Below are positions 1 through 7,147 of a DNA stretch of 64,000 bases, piece by piece. The position numbers and the translations under genes are program-made. Numbering within the stretch: position 1 is the first letter of the stretch; every line of letters starts with the position of its first letter. The notes under the pieces are model-generated. The model saw nothing but the letters and a program-made list of their open reading frames with translations. It was not told the origin of the DNA and searched no databases. The DNA is taken from contig NZ_CP072308.1 in assembly GCF_017726655.1 (NCBI RefSeq), positions 1,302,001-1,366,000 of the forward strand, given 5' to 3'. Source of the stretch: Agrobacterium tumefaciens. Its GTDB lineage: Bacteria; Pseudomonadota; Alphaproteobacteria; Rhizobiales; Rhizobiaceae.

Positions 1-1358
1 AGGCAACGACACCTATCCGCTCATCCGGGTCTAAACCCTTTTATCGCAATTTCGGCTTCCAGGTCTTGATCGCCATGGTTATCGGCCTTCTGCTGGGTCT
101 TGTTGCCCGTAACATTGGGCCGGATGCCGCGGGCAATCCCAACTGGCTTTCGGTGATATTGCAGACCATTGGCACGATTTTCGTGCAGCTCCTGCGTGCG
201 CTCGTGCCGCCGCTGATCTTCACGGCCATCGTTGCCTCCATCGCCAATCTAAAGAACCTTTCCAATGCGGCAAAGCTCGTCTGGCAGACGCTGTTGTGGT
301 TCGCCATCACCGCCCTGATAGCGGTCGTCATCGGCATCGTGCTCGGCCTTGTCATCCAGCCGGGCGTCAACACCGCCATTGCCAATACGGCAGCGGCAGC
401 GCCCTCCTCCACCGGCTCGTGGCTGGACTTTCTGAAGGGTCTTGTGCCCGTTAACGTGTTCGGGCTTGAAGCCTCGACCAAGATAAACAATGGCGCTGGC
501 AGCACCTCGCTGAACTTCAACGTCCTGCAGCTGCTCGTGGTGTCGATTGCCTTTGGCGTCGCGGCGCTGAAAGCCGGCAAGGCGGCGGAACCGTTCCTCG
601 CCTTCAACCAGTCGCTGCTTGCCATTGTGCGGAAAATCCTGTGGTGGGTCATCCGCCTTACCCCCCTCGGCACCATCGGTCTGCTTGGGCGCGCGGTCGA
701 CCAATATGGATGGACGACGCTGTCGCAGCTCGGCTGGTATGCGGCCGCCGTTTACATCGGTCTGGCGCTGGTGCTCTTCGTCGTTTATCCGGCGCTGCTT
801 CTCGCCCATGGGCTGAAGCCTTCGCGGTTCTTTGCGGGCGCATGGCCGGCCATCCAGCTGGCCTTCGTGTCGCGCTCCTCGATCGGCACGCTGCCCGTCA
901 CCGAAACCGTGACGGAAAAGAGCCTCGGCGTGCCGCGCGAATATGCCGCCTTCTCGGTGCCGCTCGGCGCCACCACCAAGATGGACGGCTGCGCGGCGAT
1001 CTATCCGGCAATATCGGCGATCTTCATCGCGCAGTTTTTCCAGGTGCCCCTCGGCATTCAGGACTATGTGCTGATCGTTTTCGTTTCCGTGCTCGGCTCC
1101 GCCGCAACGGCGGGCCTGACGGGTGCCGTGGTGATGCTGACGCTGACGCTTTCTACGCTCGGCCTGCCGCTCGAAGGCGTGGGCTTGCTGCTTGCCATCG
1201 ACCCTATACTCGACATGGGCCGGACGGCGGTCAATGTCGCTGGTCAGGCGCTGGTGCCGACCATCGTCGCCAAGCGCGAGGGCATCCTCAACGAGGCTGT
1301 TTACAACAATGCGAAGGATATCGACGCGCTCGATGACCGGGACGTTGTGACGGCCTAA
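1..1358 (+). CDS. Dicarboxylate/amino acid:cation symporter (SDF family), 5' end outside window
   Basis: Inner-membrane symporter of the sodium/proton-dicarboxylate (DAACS/SDF) family, importing C4-dicarboxylates or acidic amino acids. The frame is open to the window edge, and the residues before the first possible TTG (66) already read like a family N-terminus (KPFYRNFGFQVLIAMVIG), so the true start lies upstream. About 430 residues of mostly hydrophobic segments are visible. Family signatures are present: the serine-rich re-entrant loop SRSSIGTLPVT near residue 280 (counted from the TTG) and the C-terminal DPILDMGRTAVNVAGQ motif near residue 380. The last motif residue is Q where many members have D. 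The exact substrate cannot be told from sequence. A strong hairpin follows the stop. Confidence 0.9.
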   Translation, partial: ATTPIRSSGSKPFYRNFGFQVLIAMVIGLLLGLVARNIGPDAAGNPNWLSVILQTIGTIFVQLLRALVPPLIFTAIVASIANLKNLSNAAKLVWQTLLWFAITALIAVVIGIVLGLVIQPGVNTAIANTAAAAPSSTGSWLDFLKGLVPVNVFGLEASTKINNGAGSTSLNFNVLQLLVVSIAFGVAALKAGKAAEPFLAFNQSLLAIVRKILWWVIRLTPLGTIGLLGRAVDQYGWTTLSQLGWYAAAVYIGLALVLFVVYPALLLAHGLKPSRFFAGAWPAIQLAFVSRSSIGTLPVTETVTEKSLGVPREYAAFSVPLGATTKMDGCAAIYPAISAIFIAQFFQVPLGIQDYVLIVFVSVLGSAATAGLTGAVVMLTLTLSTLGLPLEGVGLLLAIDPILDMGRTAVNVAGQALVPTIVAKREGILNEAVYNNAKDIDALDDRDVVTA

Positions 1359-1378
1359 CGGAGAGTTAATAAAAAGAC

Positions 1379-1407
1379 CAGGTGCGCTTCAGTTCGAAGC
1401 GCACCTG
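1379..1407. terminator. Hairpin after the symporter gene
   Basis: Perfect 12-bp stem (CAGGTGCGCTTC at 1379-1390, complement at 1396-1407) with a 5-nt loop, 20 bases after the symporter stop. On the plus side no T-run follows; on the minus side it is followed by GTCTTTTTATT. It could therefore act for either direction, best by sequence on the minus strand, although the only visible gene ending here is on plus. Confidence 0.65.
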
Positions 1408-1439
1408 AATTCCCTGGGGCCACCCGGCTTCCCGCCAGA

Positions 1440-1562
1440 ATATCCACATTTTTGACAAAATAAAAAACAAAATAAGCAAATATAACTGAATATTATTTAA
1501 GTGATAATTTAGTTATATTTGAGATAAAACTTTGTAAACTCAAAAATTTTGAAAATAAGAAC
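1440..1562. promoter_or_regulatory. AT-rich leader of the MliC-like gene with 10-bp inverted repeat
   Basis: About 120 bp of very AT-rich DNA in a GC-rich chromosome. It contains a perfect 10-bp inverted repeat (AAATATAACT at 1478-1487 and AGTTATATTT at 1511-1520, spacer 23) and a TTGACA hexamer at 1452. Such tracts upstream of envelope genes in rhizobia are typical targets for Ros/MucR or H-NS-like proteins. That role is inference. Confidence 0.45.
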
Positions 1563-1895
1563 ATGAAAATATTATCTTTAACATTCATGAGCATCCTGGC
1601 GCTTGGTGCCCATGTGTCGTCAGCAGTCGCCGGTTCCACGACGGTCGACGCCGTGTCTTACGCCTGTGCAAACAATGAGACGATGCGTGTGGTCTACGTT
1701 AACGGCGCAGACGGAAAAAGTTTCGCAATTCTTTTGCAGATGGACGAAATGATCCCAATGGCGGAGCAGACGGCCGCGTCCGGCGCCGTCTATAAGGCGA
1801 TCAATCGCAATTACACCTATGTTCTGCGCACCGAGGGCAACAACGCCACTCTCAGCGACAACCGGGAAACGCTGCTTTCCGGCTGCACGGAGTGA
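1563..1895 (+). CDS. Periplasmic MliC/PliC-like lysozyme inhibitor
   Basis: A 110-residue exported protein with a clear Sec signal peptide (about residues 1-23, cleavage near AVAG). The mature part has the MliC layout: YACANNETMRVVY near the start, a SGAVYKA stretch in the middle (family: SASGArY), a YTYVLRTEGNNATL strand, and a final Cys near the C-terminus. The two cysteines (YAC, SGC) fit the conserved disulfide. The family inhibits C-type lysozyme by inserting a loop into the active site. No lipobox is visible, so it should be soluble in the periplasm. It stands alone behind an AT-rich leader, suggesting separate regulation from its neighbours. Confidence 0.75.
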   Translation: MKILSLTFMSILALGAHVSSAVAGSTTVDAVSYACANNETMRVVYVNGADGKSFAILLQMDEMIPMAEQTAASGAVYKAINRNYTYVLRTEGNNATLSDNRETLLSGCTE

Positions 1896-2061
1896 CGGCG
1901 CGCACGCGACAGGCGATTGCAGCGGAACTGGAATCTTTGCGCATGGGAGCGAGGCGCGGTGGCAACTTTCCGCGCCTGCGCGGCTTTTCCCCAAATGCAA
2001 ACAGGCGTATCAATCGCGGCAATAAACGAGCCGTACGGCTGTCACATCAGGGAGAAACAAG

Positions 2062-2334
2062 ATGCGTGTTTCCATCGTCCTCGGTTCGCTCGCCGCCCTC
2101 ATGGCGCTGACCGCCTGCCAGACGCTGACGCCGGAAGAGCGGCGGGCGCGAGATGAGGCGACATGCCGGGGGTATGGTTTCCGCCCCGGCACGGACTCGA
2201 TGGCGGGATGCCTGCTTGACCTTGATCTCGACCGGCGCGCGGATAACCGCGCCTGGCAGGCGCAGATGAACCGCGACATGTTCTACCGGCCCGTCGTCGT
2301 CGAGCGTCAGATCATCGTCCGACAGAACCCCTGA
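2062..2334 (+). CDS. Small conserved rhizobial lipoprotein, unknown function
   Basis: 90 residues. The N-terminus MRVSIVLGSLAALMALTAC is a lipoprotein signal with lipobox LTAC, Cys about 19. The mature part is short and charged (TPEERRARDEATCRGYGF, then LDLDLDRRADNRAW), with two further cysteines. I recognise no named domain. A good ribosome site (AGGGAGAAAC) precedes the ATG. A perfect 12-bp palindrome (AGCCGTACGGCT, 2029-2040) lies 21 bp upstream of the start and may be an operator. The 3' end overlaps the end of ppdK on the other strand by 23 bp. Confidence 0.7.
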   Translation: MRVSIVLGSLAALMALTACQTLTPEERRARDEATCRGYGFRPGTDSMAGCLLDLDLDRRADNRAWQAQMNRDMFYRPVVVERQIIVRQNP

Positions 2335-5038
2335 CGGGAATGAAGGCAACGTTGCTGCGCGTTTCGCCCTGCTTTGCCTTTGCGGCCAAAGTCGCCTGCG
2401 CCGCTGCCAGGCGGGCAATCGGCACACGGAAGGGCGAGCAGGAGACGTAGTCGAGATCGGCATCCTCGCAGAAGTGGATCGAGGCCGGGTCGCCGCCGTG
2501 TTCCCCACAAATGCCGAGTTTGAGCTCCGGCCGCGTCTGGCGGCCGCGTTCGGCGGCGATGCGGATCAGTTCGCCCACGCCGTCGAAATCGAGCGAGATA
2601 AACGGGTCGCGTTCGATGATGCCCTTGCGCTGATAGGTATTGATGAAACGGGCCGCATCGTCACGAGAGATACCGAAGGTGGTCTGTGTCAAATCGTTGG
2701 TGCCGAAGGAGAAGAACTCCGCCGCTTCCGCGATGACATGGGCACGCAGGGCCGCACGCGGCAGCTCGATCATGGTGCCGGTGAGATATTCGATCTCCAT
2801 CCCGGTCTCTTTGGCGACGGCGGCAGCAACGCCATCGATGACCGCGGTCACATAATCTAACTCCGAGCGCAGCCCCACCAGCGGCACCATAATCTCAGGC
2901 ACGACGGGTGCACCAGTGATGCGCGCCGCCGCAACGGCGGCTTCGAAAATGGCGCGGGCCTGCATTTCGGCAATCTCGGGATAGGAAATGGCGAGACGGC
3001 AGCCGCGATGGCCAAGCATCGGGTTGAACTCGTGCAGCGCATCGAGCCGCTGGCGAAACACCGTCTGCGGCATACCCATGGCAGCCGCCACCTCCACGAT
3101 CTCGCCATCGGTCTTCGGCAGGAATTCGTGCAGCGGTGGGTCAAGCAGGCGGATCGTTACCGGCAGGCCGTGCATGATCTGGAACAGTTCGGTGAAATCC
3201 GAACGCTGCATCGGCAGAAGCTCATCGAGCGCGGCGCGCCTGCCTTTTTCGCTTTCGGCGAGGATCATCTCGCGCATCACATGAATGCGGTCGCCTTCGA
3301 AGAACATGTGTTCGGTGCGGCAGAGGCCGATGCCCTCAGCGCCAAAGGCACGGGCAGCGCGGGCGTCTGCCGGCGTGTCGGCATTGGTGCGCACGGTCAT
3401 CCGGCGCAGATCGTCCGCCCATTCCATCAGCTTGCCGAAATCGCCTGACAGTTCCGGCTGCGTCATCGGCACCTCTCCCTTCAGCACGCTGCCGGAGGAC
3501 CCGTCAATCGTGATGACATCGCCGCGTTTGAGCATGCAGCCGACGCCGATCAGCACCTTATTGCGCATGTCGACGCGCATGGAGCCCGCGCCGGTGACGC
3601 AGGGAATGCCCATGCCGCGCGCGACGACGGCGGCGTGGCTTGTCATCCCACCGCGCGTCGTCAAAATGCCTTCGGCCGCATGCATGCCGTGAATATCTTC
3701 CGGGCTGGTTTCGATGCGCACCAGAATGACGCTGCGGCCTTCAGCTTCCGCCGCAACCGCCTCTTCGGCGGTAAAGACGATTTCCCCCGTCGCCGCCCCC
3801 GGAGAGGCCGGCAGACCGGAGCCGATGATCGGTCGGGATGTGCCGGGATCGATGGTCGGGTGCAGCAACTGGTCGAGTGAGGACGGCTCAATGCGGCAGA
3901 CGGCTTCCTCCTGCGAAATTAGCCCTTCTTCTACCATGTCGACAGCGATTTTCATCGCGGCTCGGGTTGTGCGTTTGCCGGAGCGGGTCTGCAACATCCA
4001 GAGCTTGCCGCGCTCGATGGTGAATTCCAGGTCCTGCATGTCGCGATAATGGGTTTCCAGCCGCTTGCAGATCGCCAGGAATTCCGAAAAAGCTTCTGGC
4101 ATCAGCTTTTCCATGGAAGGCTTGTCGGAACCGGAGGCGAGACGCGCGGCTTCGGTGATGGATTGTGGCGTGCGGATGCCGGCGACCACGTCTTCGCCTT
4201 GCGCGTTGACGAGGAATTCTCCGTAAAGCTCTGCCTCGCCTGTCGACGGATTACGGGTAAAGGCAACGCCGGTTGCCGATGACGATCCGAGATTGCCGAA
4301 GACCATGGCCTGCACGTTGACGGCCGTGCCCCAGTCGCCGGGAATATTGTGCAGGTGTCGATAGGTCACGGCCCGGTGGTTGGTCCAGCTGGCGAACACA
4401 GCGCCGATTGCGCCCCAGAGCTGGACATGACAGTCCTGCGGGAAGGCCTCGCCAAGCTCATCCTCGATCAGCTTCTTGTAAAGCGAAACGACGTGCTGCC
4501 ACTCGACCGCAGACATGTCCGTATCATATTCGTGACCAAGCCGGCCTTTTTCATCTTCGAGGATTTCCTCGAACATTTCATGGTCGAGGCCCATGACGAC
4601 ATCGGCATACATCTGGATGAAGCGGCGATAGCTGTCCCAGGCGAAACGGGCATCGCCCGCATCGTGACCCAACGCCTCGACGGTGCGGTCGTTGAGACCG
4701 AGATTGAGCACCGTATCCATCATGCCGGGCATGGAGGCACGCGCGCCGGAGCGAACGGAGATGAGCAGCGGCGACTGGCTGCCGCCGAAGGTTTTGCCCG
4801 TCACGGTTTCCATGCCATGCAGGCCCGCCATGACCTGAACCTTCAGGTCATCAGGCAGATCGCGTCCGTTCTTGTGATAAAGCGCGCAGGCATCGGTGAT
4901 AATGGTGAGGCCGGGAGGAACGGGTAGGCCGAGACTTGCCATTTCGGCAAGGTTTGCGCCCTTGCCGCCCAATATGGCAACGTCACCTGCCCTGCCCTCG
5001 GCGACACCGTTGCCGAAGGTATAAACCCATTTTTTCAT
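2312..5038 (-). CDS. ppdK: Pyruvate, phosphate dikinase
   Basis: Interconverts pyruvate + ATP + Pi with PEP + AMP + PPi, linking glycolysis and gluconeogenesis. About 908 residues, close to the family's 870-900. The start MKKWVYTFG at 5038 is chosen over an upstream ATG (5140) because it matches the family N-terminus and has GGAGAG about 7 bases before it. Domains: N-terminal ATP-grasp (GGKGANLAEM near residue 20), phosphohistidine domain with GGMTSHAAVVARGMG (catalytic His near residue 469), and a C-terminal PEP-binding TIM barrel ending with the catalytic-cysteine motif LGICGEHGGD near residue 845. It is monocistronic, with a divergent VOC gene behind its promoter. Confidence 0.96.
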   Translation of the reverse strand: MKKWVYTFGNGVAEGRAGDVAILGGKGANLAEMASLGLPVPPGLTIITDACALYHKNGRDLPDDLKVQVMAGLHGMETVTGKTFGGSQSPLLISVRSGARASMPGMMDTVLNLGLNDRTVEALGHDAGDARFAWDSYRRFIQMYADVVMGLDHEMFEEILEDEKGRLGHEYDTDMSAVEWQHVVSLYKKLIEDELGEAFPQDCHVQLWGAIGAVFASWTNHRAVTYRHLHNIPGDWGTAVNVQAMVFGNLGSSSATGVAFTRNPSTGEAELYGEFLVNAQGEDVVAGIRTPQSITEAARLASGSDKPSMEKLMPEAFSEFLAICKRLETHYRDMQDLEFTIERGKLWMLQTRSGKRTTRAAMKIAVDMVEEGLISQEEAVCRIEPSSLDQLLHPTIDPGTSRPIIGSGLPASPGAATGEIVFTAEEAVAAEAEGRSVILVRIETSPEDIHGMHAAEGILTTRGGMTSHAAVVARGMGIPCVTGAGSMRVDMRNKVLIGVGCMLKRGDVITIDGSSGSVLKGEVPMTQPELSGDFGKLMEWADDLRRMTVRTNADTPADARAARAFGAEGIGLCRTEHMFFEGDRIHVMREMILAESEKGRRAALDELLPMQRSDFTELFQIMHGLPVTIRLLDPPLHEFLPKTDGEIVEVAAAMGMPQTVFRQRLDALHEFNPMLGHRGCRLAISYPEIAEMQARAIFEAAVAAARITGAPVVPEIMVPLVGLRSELDYVTAVIDGVAAAVAKETGMEIEYLTGTMIELPRAALRAHVIAEAAEFFSFGTNDLTQTTFGISRDDAARFINTYQRKGIIERDPFISLDFDGVGELIRIAAERGRQTRPELKLGICGEHGGDPASIHFCEDADLDYVSCSPFRVPIARLAAAQATLAAKAKQGETRSNVAFIPVRGSVGR

Positions 5039-5265
5039 TCCACGCTCTCCACCCAGAAGCGTTGTCATTTTTCTATCATCTACAGCATCGGCGGCATGTT
5101 GGAAACGCCACTGGGAGCAGTTTACATCGCAGTGCAGCATAATTGCGGCGGATTCCGCGCCAGAATTGCCTTAAACACGACATAACAGCAGCACTGACGC
5201 ATTCGTGTAATGCGAAGTAACGGAGTGTTTCCTAAGCCATTCAAATCGCGACAAAGAGATTATTC

Positions 5266-6243
5266 ATGCAATTTACCCGCCGCCAGACGCTTAAATTTGC
5301 CGGAATTTCCTGTGCAGCCAGTGCACTTGCCGGCGCGTTAAGGGCAGAAGGGTACAACTCCCCTGCAATTGCCGCCGTTCCCTTCGCCCTGACGACGCCC
5401 ATGCATATCGGCCAAGCGGCATTGCGGGTGCGTGAGCTTGATCCGATGATCGATTATTATCGCTCGGTTCTCGGCTTCAACGAGGTGGAGCGGACGGCAA
5501 GGGGCGTGACGCTGGGGGTTGGGACAGTGCCCCTGCTCGATCTCGTGCACAAGCCGGCGGCGGATTTCGAGAGCCCGACTTCCGCCGGCCTGTTTCACAT
5601 CGCCTACCTGATGCCCTCCCGCAAGGATCTGGCGCGCTGGCTGGTGCATGCGGCGCTCAAGCAGGTGCCCCTGACCGGCTTTGCCGATCATAATGTGAGC
5701 GAGGCGGTCTATCTTAGCGATCCCGAAGGCAACGGCATCGAGGTCTATAGCGACCGACCAAAGGACACATGGGTCTGGAGCGGTAACGTGGTCAAGATGG
5801 GCACGGAGCCGCTCGATGTCGATGATCTGGTGGCGCTGACCGACACGACGAAAAGCGATTTTGAGGCCGCGCCGACCGGCATACGCATCGGCCATGTTCA
5901 CCTGCGTGTCGGTGAAATCGCCCCCGCCCGTGCCTTTTATGAGCAGGCGGTGGGTTTACAACCGACGCAGGATGCGCGCGCGGACGCCTCCTTCCTCTCC
6001 TCCGGCGGTTACCATCACCATCTGGCAGTGAACACCTGGAACAGCCGCGGCGCAAAGGAACGAAACGCCATGGAAACCGGCCTCGACTGGTTTTCGATCA
6101 TCGTGCGCAATCCCGCCAATCTGGAGGCGCAGAAAACGCGGTTGCGAGCGGCCGGTTACGTGCTGGTGGAGATGGAGAACAATGTGGTGGAGGCAATCGA
6201 CCCATGGGGCACGCGGCTGCGGCTGGTGCCGGGGGAAGCTTGA
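5266..6243 (+). CDS. Exported VOC (glyoxalase/dioxygenase-like) protein with Tat-type signal
   Basis: 325 residues. It starts with a twin-arginine signal (TRRQTLKFAGIS, then a hydrophobic stretch ending ALAGALRAE), so it is probably exported folded. Two vicinal-oxygen-chelate modules follow: residues 45-160 (MHIGQAALRVRELDPMIDYYRSVLGF, then YLSDPEGNGIEVYSDRP) and 205-320 (IRIGHVHLRVGEIAPARAFYEQAVGL). The arrangement resembles CatE/catechol-2,3-dioxygenase-like proteins. Candidate metal ligands are H in MHIGQ, H in LFHIAY and E in GIEVY. Members of this cytoplasmic family with a Tat leader are unusual. Substrate unknown. It is convergent with the DUF4375 gene. Confidence 0.75.
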   Translation: MQFTRRQTLKFAGISCAASALAGALRAEGYNSPAIAAVPFALTTPMHIGQAALRVRELDPMIDYYRSVLGFNEVERTARGVTLGVGTVPLLDLVHKPAADFESPTSAGLFHIAYLMPSRKDLARWLVHAALKQVPLTGFADHNVSEAVYLSDPEGNGIEVYSDRPKDTWVWSGNVVKMGTEPLDVDDLVALTDTTKSDFEAAPTGIRIGHVHLRVGEIAPARAFYEQAVGLQPTQDARADASFLSSGGYHHHLAVNTWNSRGAKERNAMETGLDWFSIIVRNPANLEAQKTRLRAAGYVLVEMENNVVEAIDPWGTRLRLVPGEA

Positions 6244-6327
6244 GAGGTTAAGAAGTAGACGACGTCCAATCTCATCCCCAACAGCAGCCTTATCGCCATG
6301 ACTGAGTTACATGGCTTGAAAGGACGG

Positions 6328-6864
6328 CTAATTAACAAGCCCAGACGTGAAAAGCCGTTGTCTTATTTCTTCGTACTGTTCCTCCGTCACATAAACGAAA
6401 TTGCCGTTTTTTCTTAGCCAATTCGCGGCGTGCTGACTAACCGATAGTTCTGACGGAATTGAAAATAAATCGTCATCCAGAGACTCAAGCAACGGTTGTT
6501 TTATATAATCGTCGGTACTCAACATACGATACACTTCCTTGGGATTGGCCTTCGTCCAGCGAATCATTTCGCGAAGAATGTTCACCTGTCTTTCAGCACC
6601 TAAGAGAGTAAGGCCATCAAGCGCGATCGCCATCTCGGCCTGATCTCCGTCAAGGTTATTTATATATTGGTTGTGACCACCATTATTAACTTCACCTTCA
6701 TATCGCAATGCTCGAGCTATTTCCACCTCTGCGCAACGTATACTCGAAATGGATTCGTTAACTTTATAAGTCATCCTTTGAATATATAGGTCCATATAGT
6801 TGAAAAAAGTTTCAACGAAAATGCTATCATCGTCCACGTAAGCAGAATTCATATAAATTTTCAT
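6328..6864 (-). CDS. DUF4375 / DMP19-like protein, AT-rich
   Basis: 178 residues. The centre contains EVNNGGHNQYINN, which matches the hallmark of the DMP19/DUF4375 family (E-x-NNGG-x-x-QY-x-x-N). DMP19 is a DNA-mimic protein in Neisseria, but most relatives are uncharacterised. The protein is acidic in its second half (STDDY, ESLDDDLFSIPSEL). I start at ATG 6864 with AAAGG upstream; a TTG lies one codon earlier. GC is far below the neighbours' and codon use is AT-biased, so it was probably acquired recently. It is flanked by a convergent VOC gene and by strong hairpins. Family call fairly sure, function not known. Confidence 0.65.
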   Translation of the reverse strand: MKIYMNSAYVDDDSIFVETFFNYMDLYIQRMTYKVNESISSIRCAEVEIARALRYEGEVNNGGHNQYINNLDGDQAEMAIALDGLTLLGAERQVNILREMIRWTKANPKEVYRMLSTDDYIKQPLLESLDDDLFSIPSELSVSQHAANWLRKNGNFVYVTEEQYEEIRQRLFTSGLVN

Positions 6865-6949
6865 CAATAACCTTTATAAGCCCAGCAATTAAAGATATCG
6901 TCCCATTGAGTATAAAGATGCAATCGTCGAGCACGACGCAGATGGCATT

Positions 6950-6996
6950 TGGAAAAGAAATGCCTTGCGAGGCTGTTGCAGCAACCTCGCAAGGCA
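6950..6996 (-). terminator. Intrinsic terminator downstream of smc
   Basis: Perfect 12-bp stem (TGCCTTGCGAGG at 6961-6972, complement at 6985-6996) with a 12-nt loop. Read on the minus strand it is followed by TTTCTTTTCC, the look of a rho-independent terminator for the smc transcript, about 150 bases past the smc stop. Confidence 0.6.
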
Positions 6997-6998
6997 AC

Positions 6999-7101
6999 CC
7001 ATCCGGTACAGGAAACCGGATGGAGGGGTTCTGGGAGAGCACCCTGAGGCTCGCGATGATGATAGCAAGGTAGCGCGGGTCTTTGCCCACCCGAATGGGT
7101 G
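6999..7101. repeat. Further inverted repeats between smc and the DUF4375 gene
   Basis: Two more hairpins sit beside the terminator: CCATCCGGT (6999-7007) with its complement at 7015-7023 around a 7-nt loop, and CACCC/GGGTG (7088-7092, 7097-7101). No gene is recognised between 6865 and 7147. Short frames through here do not look like proteins. Confidence 0.5.
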
Positions 7102-7147
7102 ATATCGGCTGAAAAATTCGCGTTTTAAGAGAATTTTGCGGTCGGGC

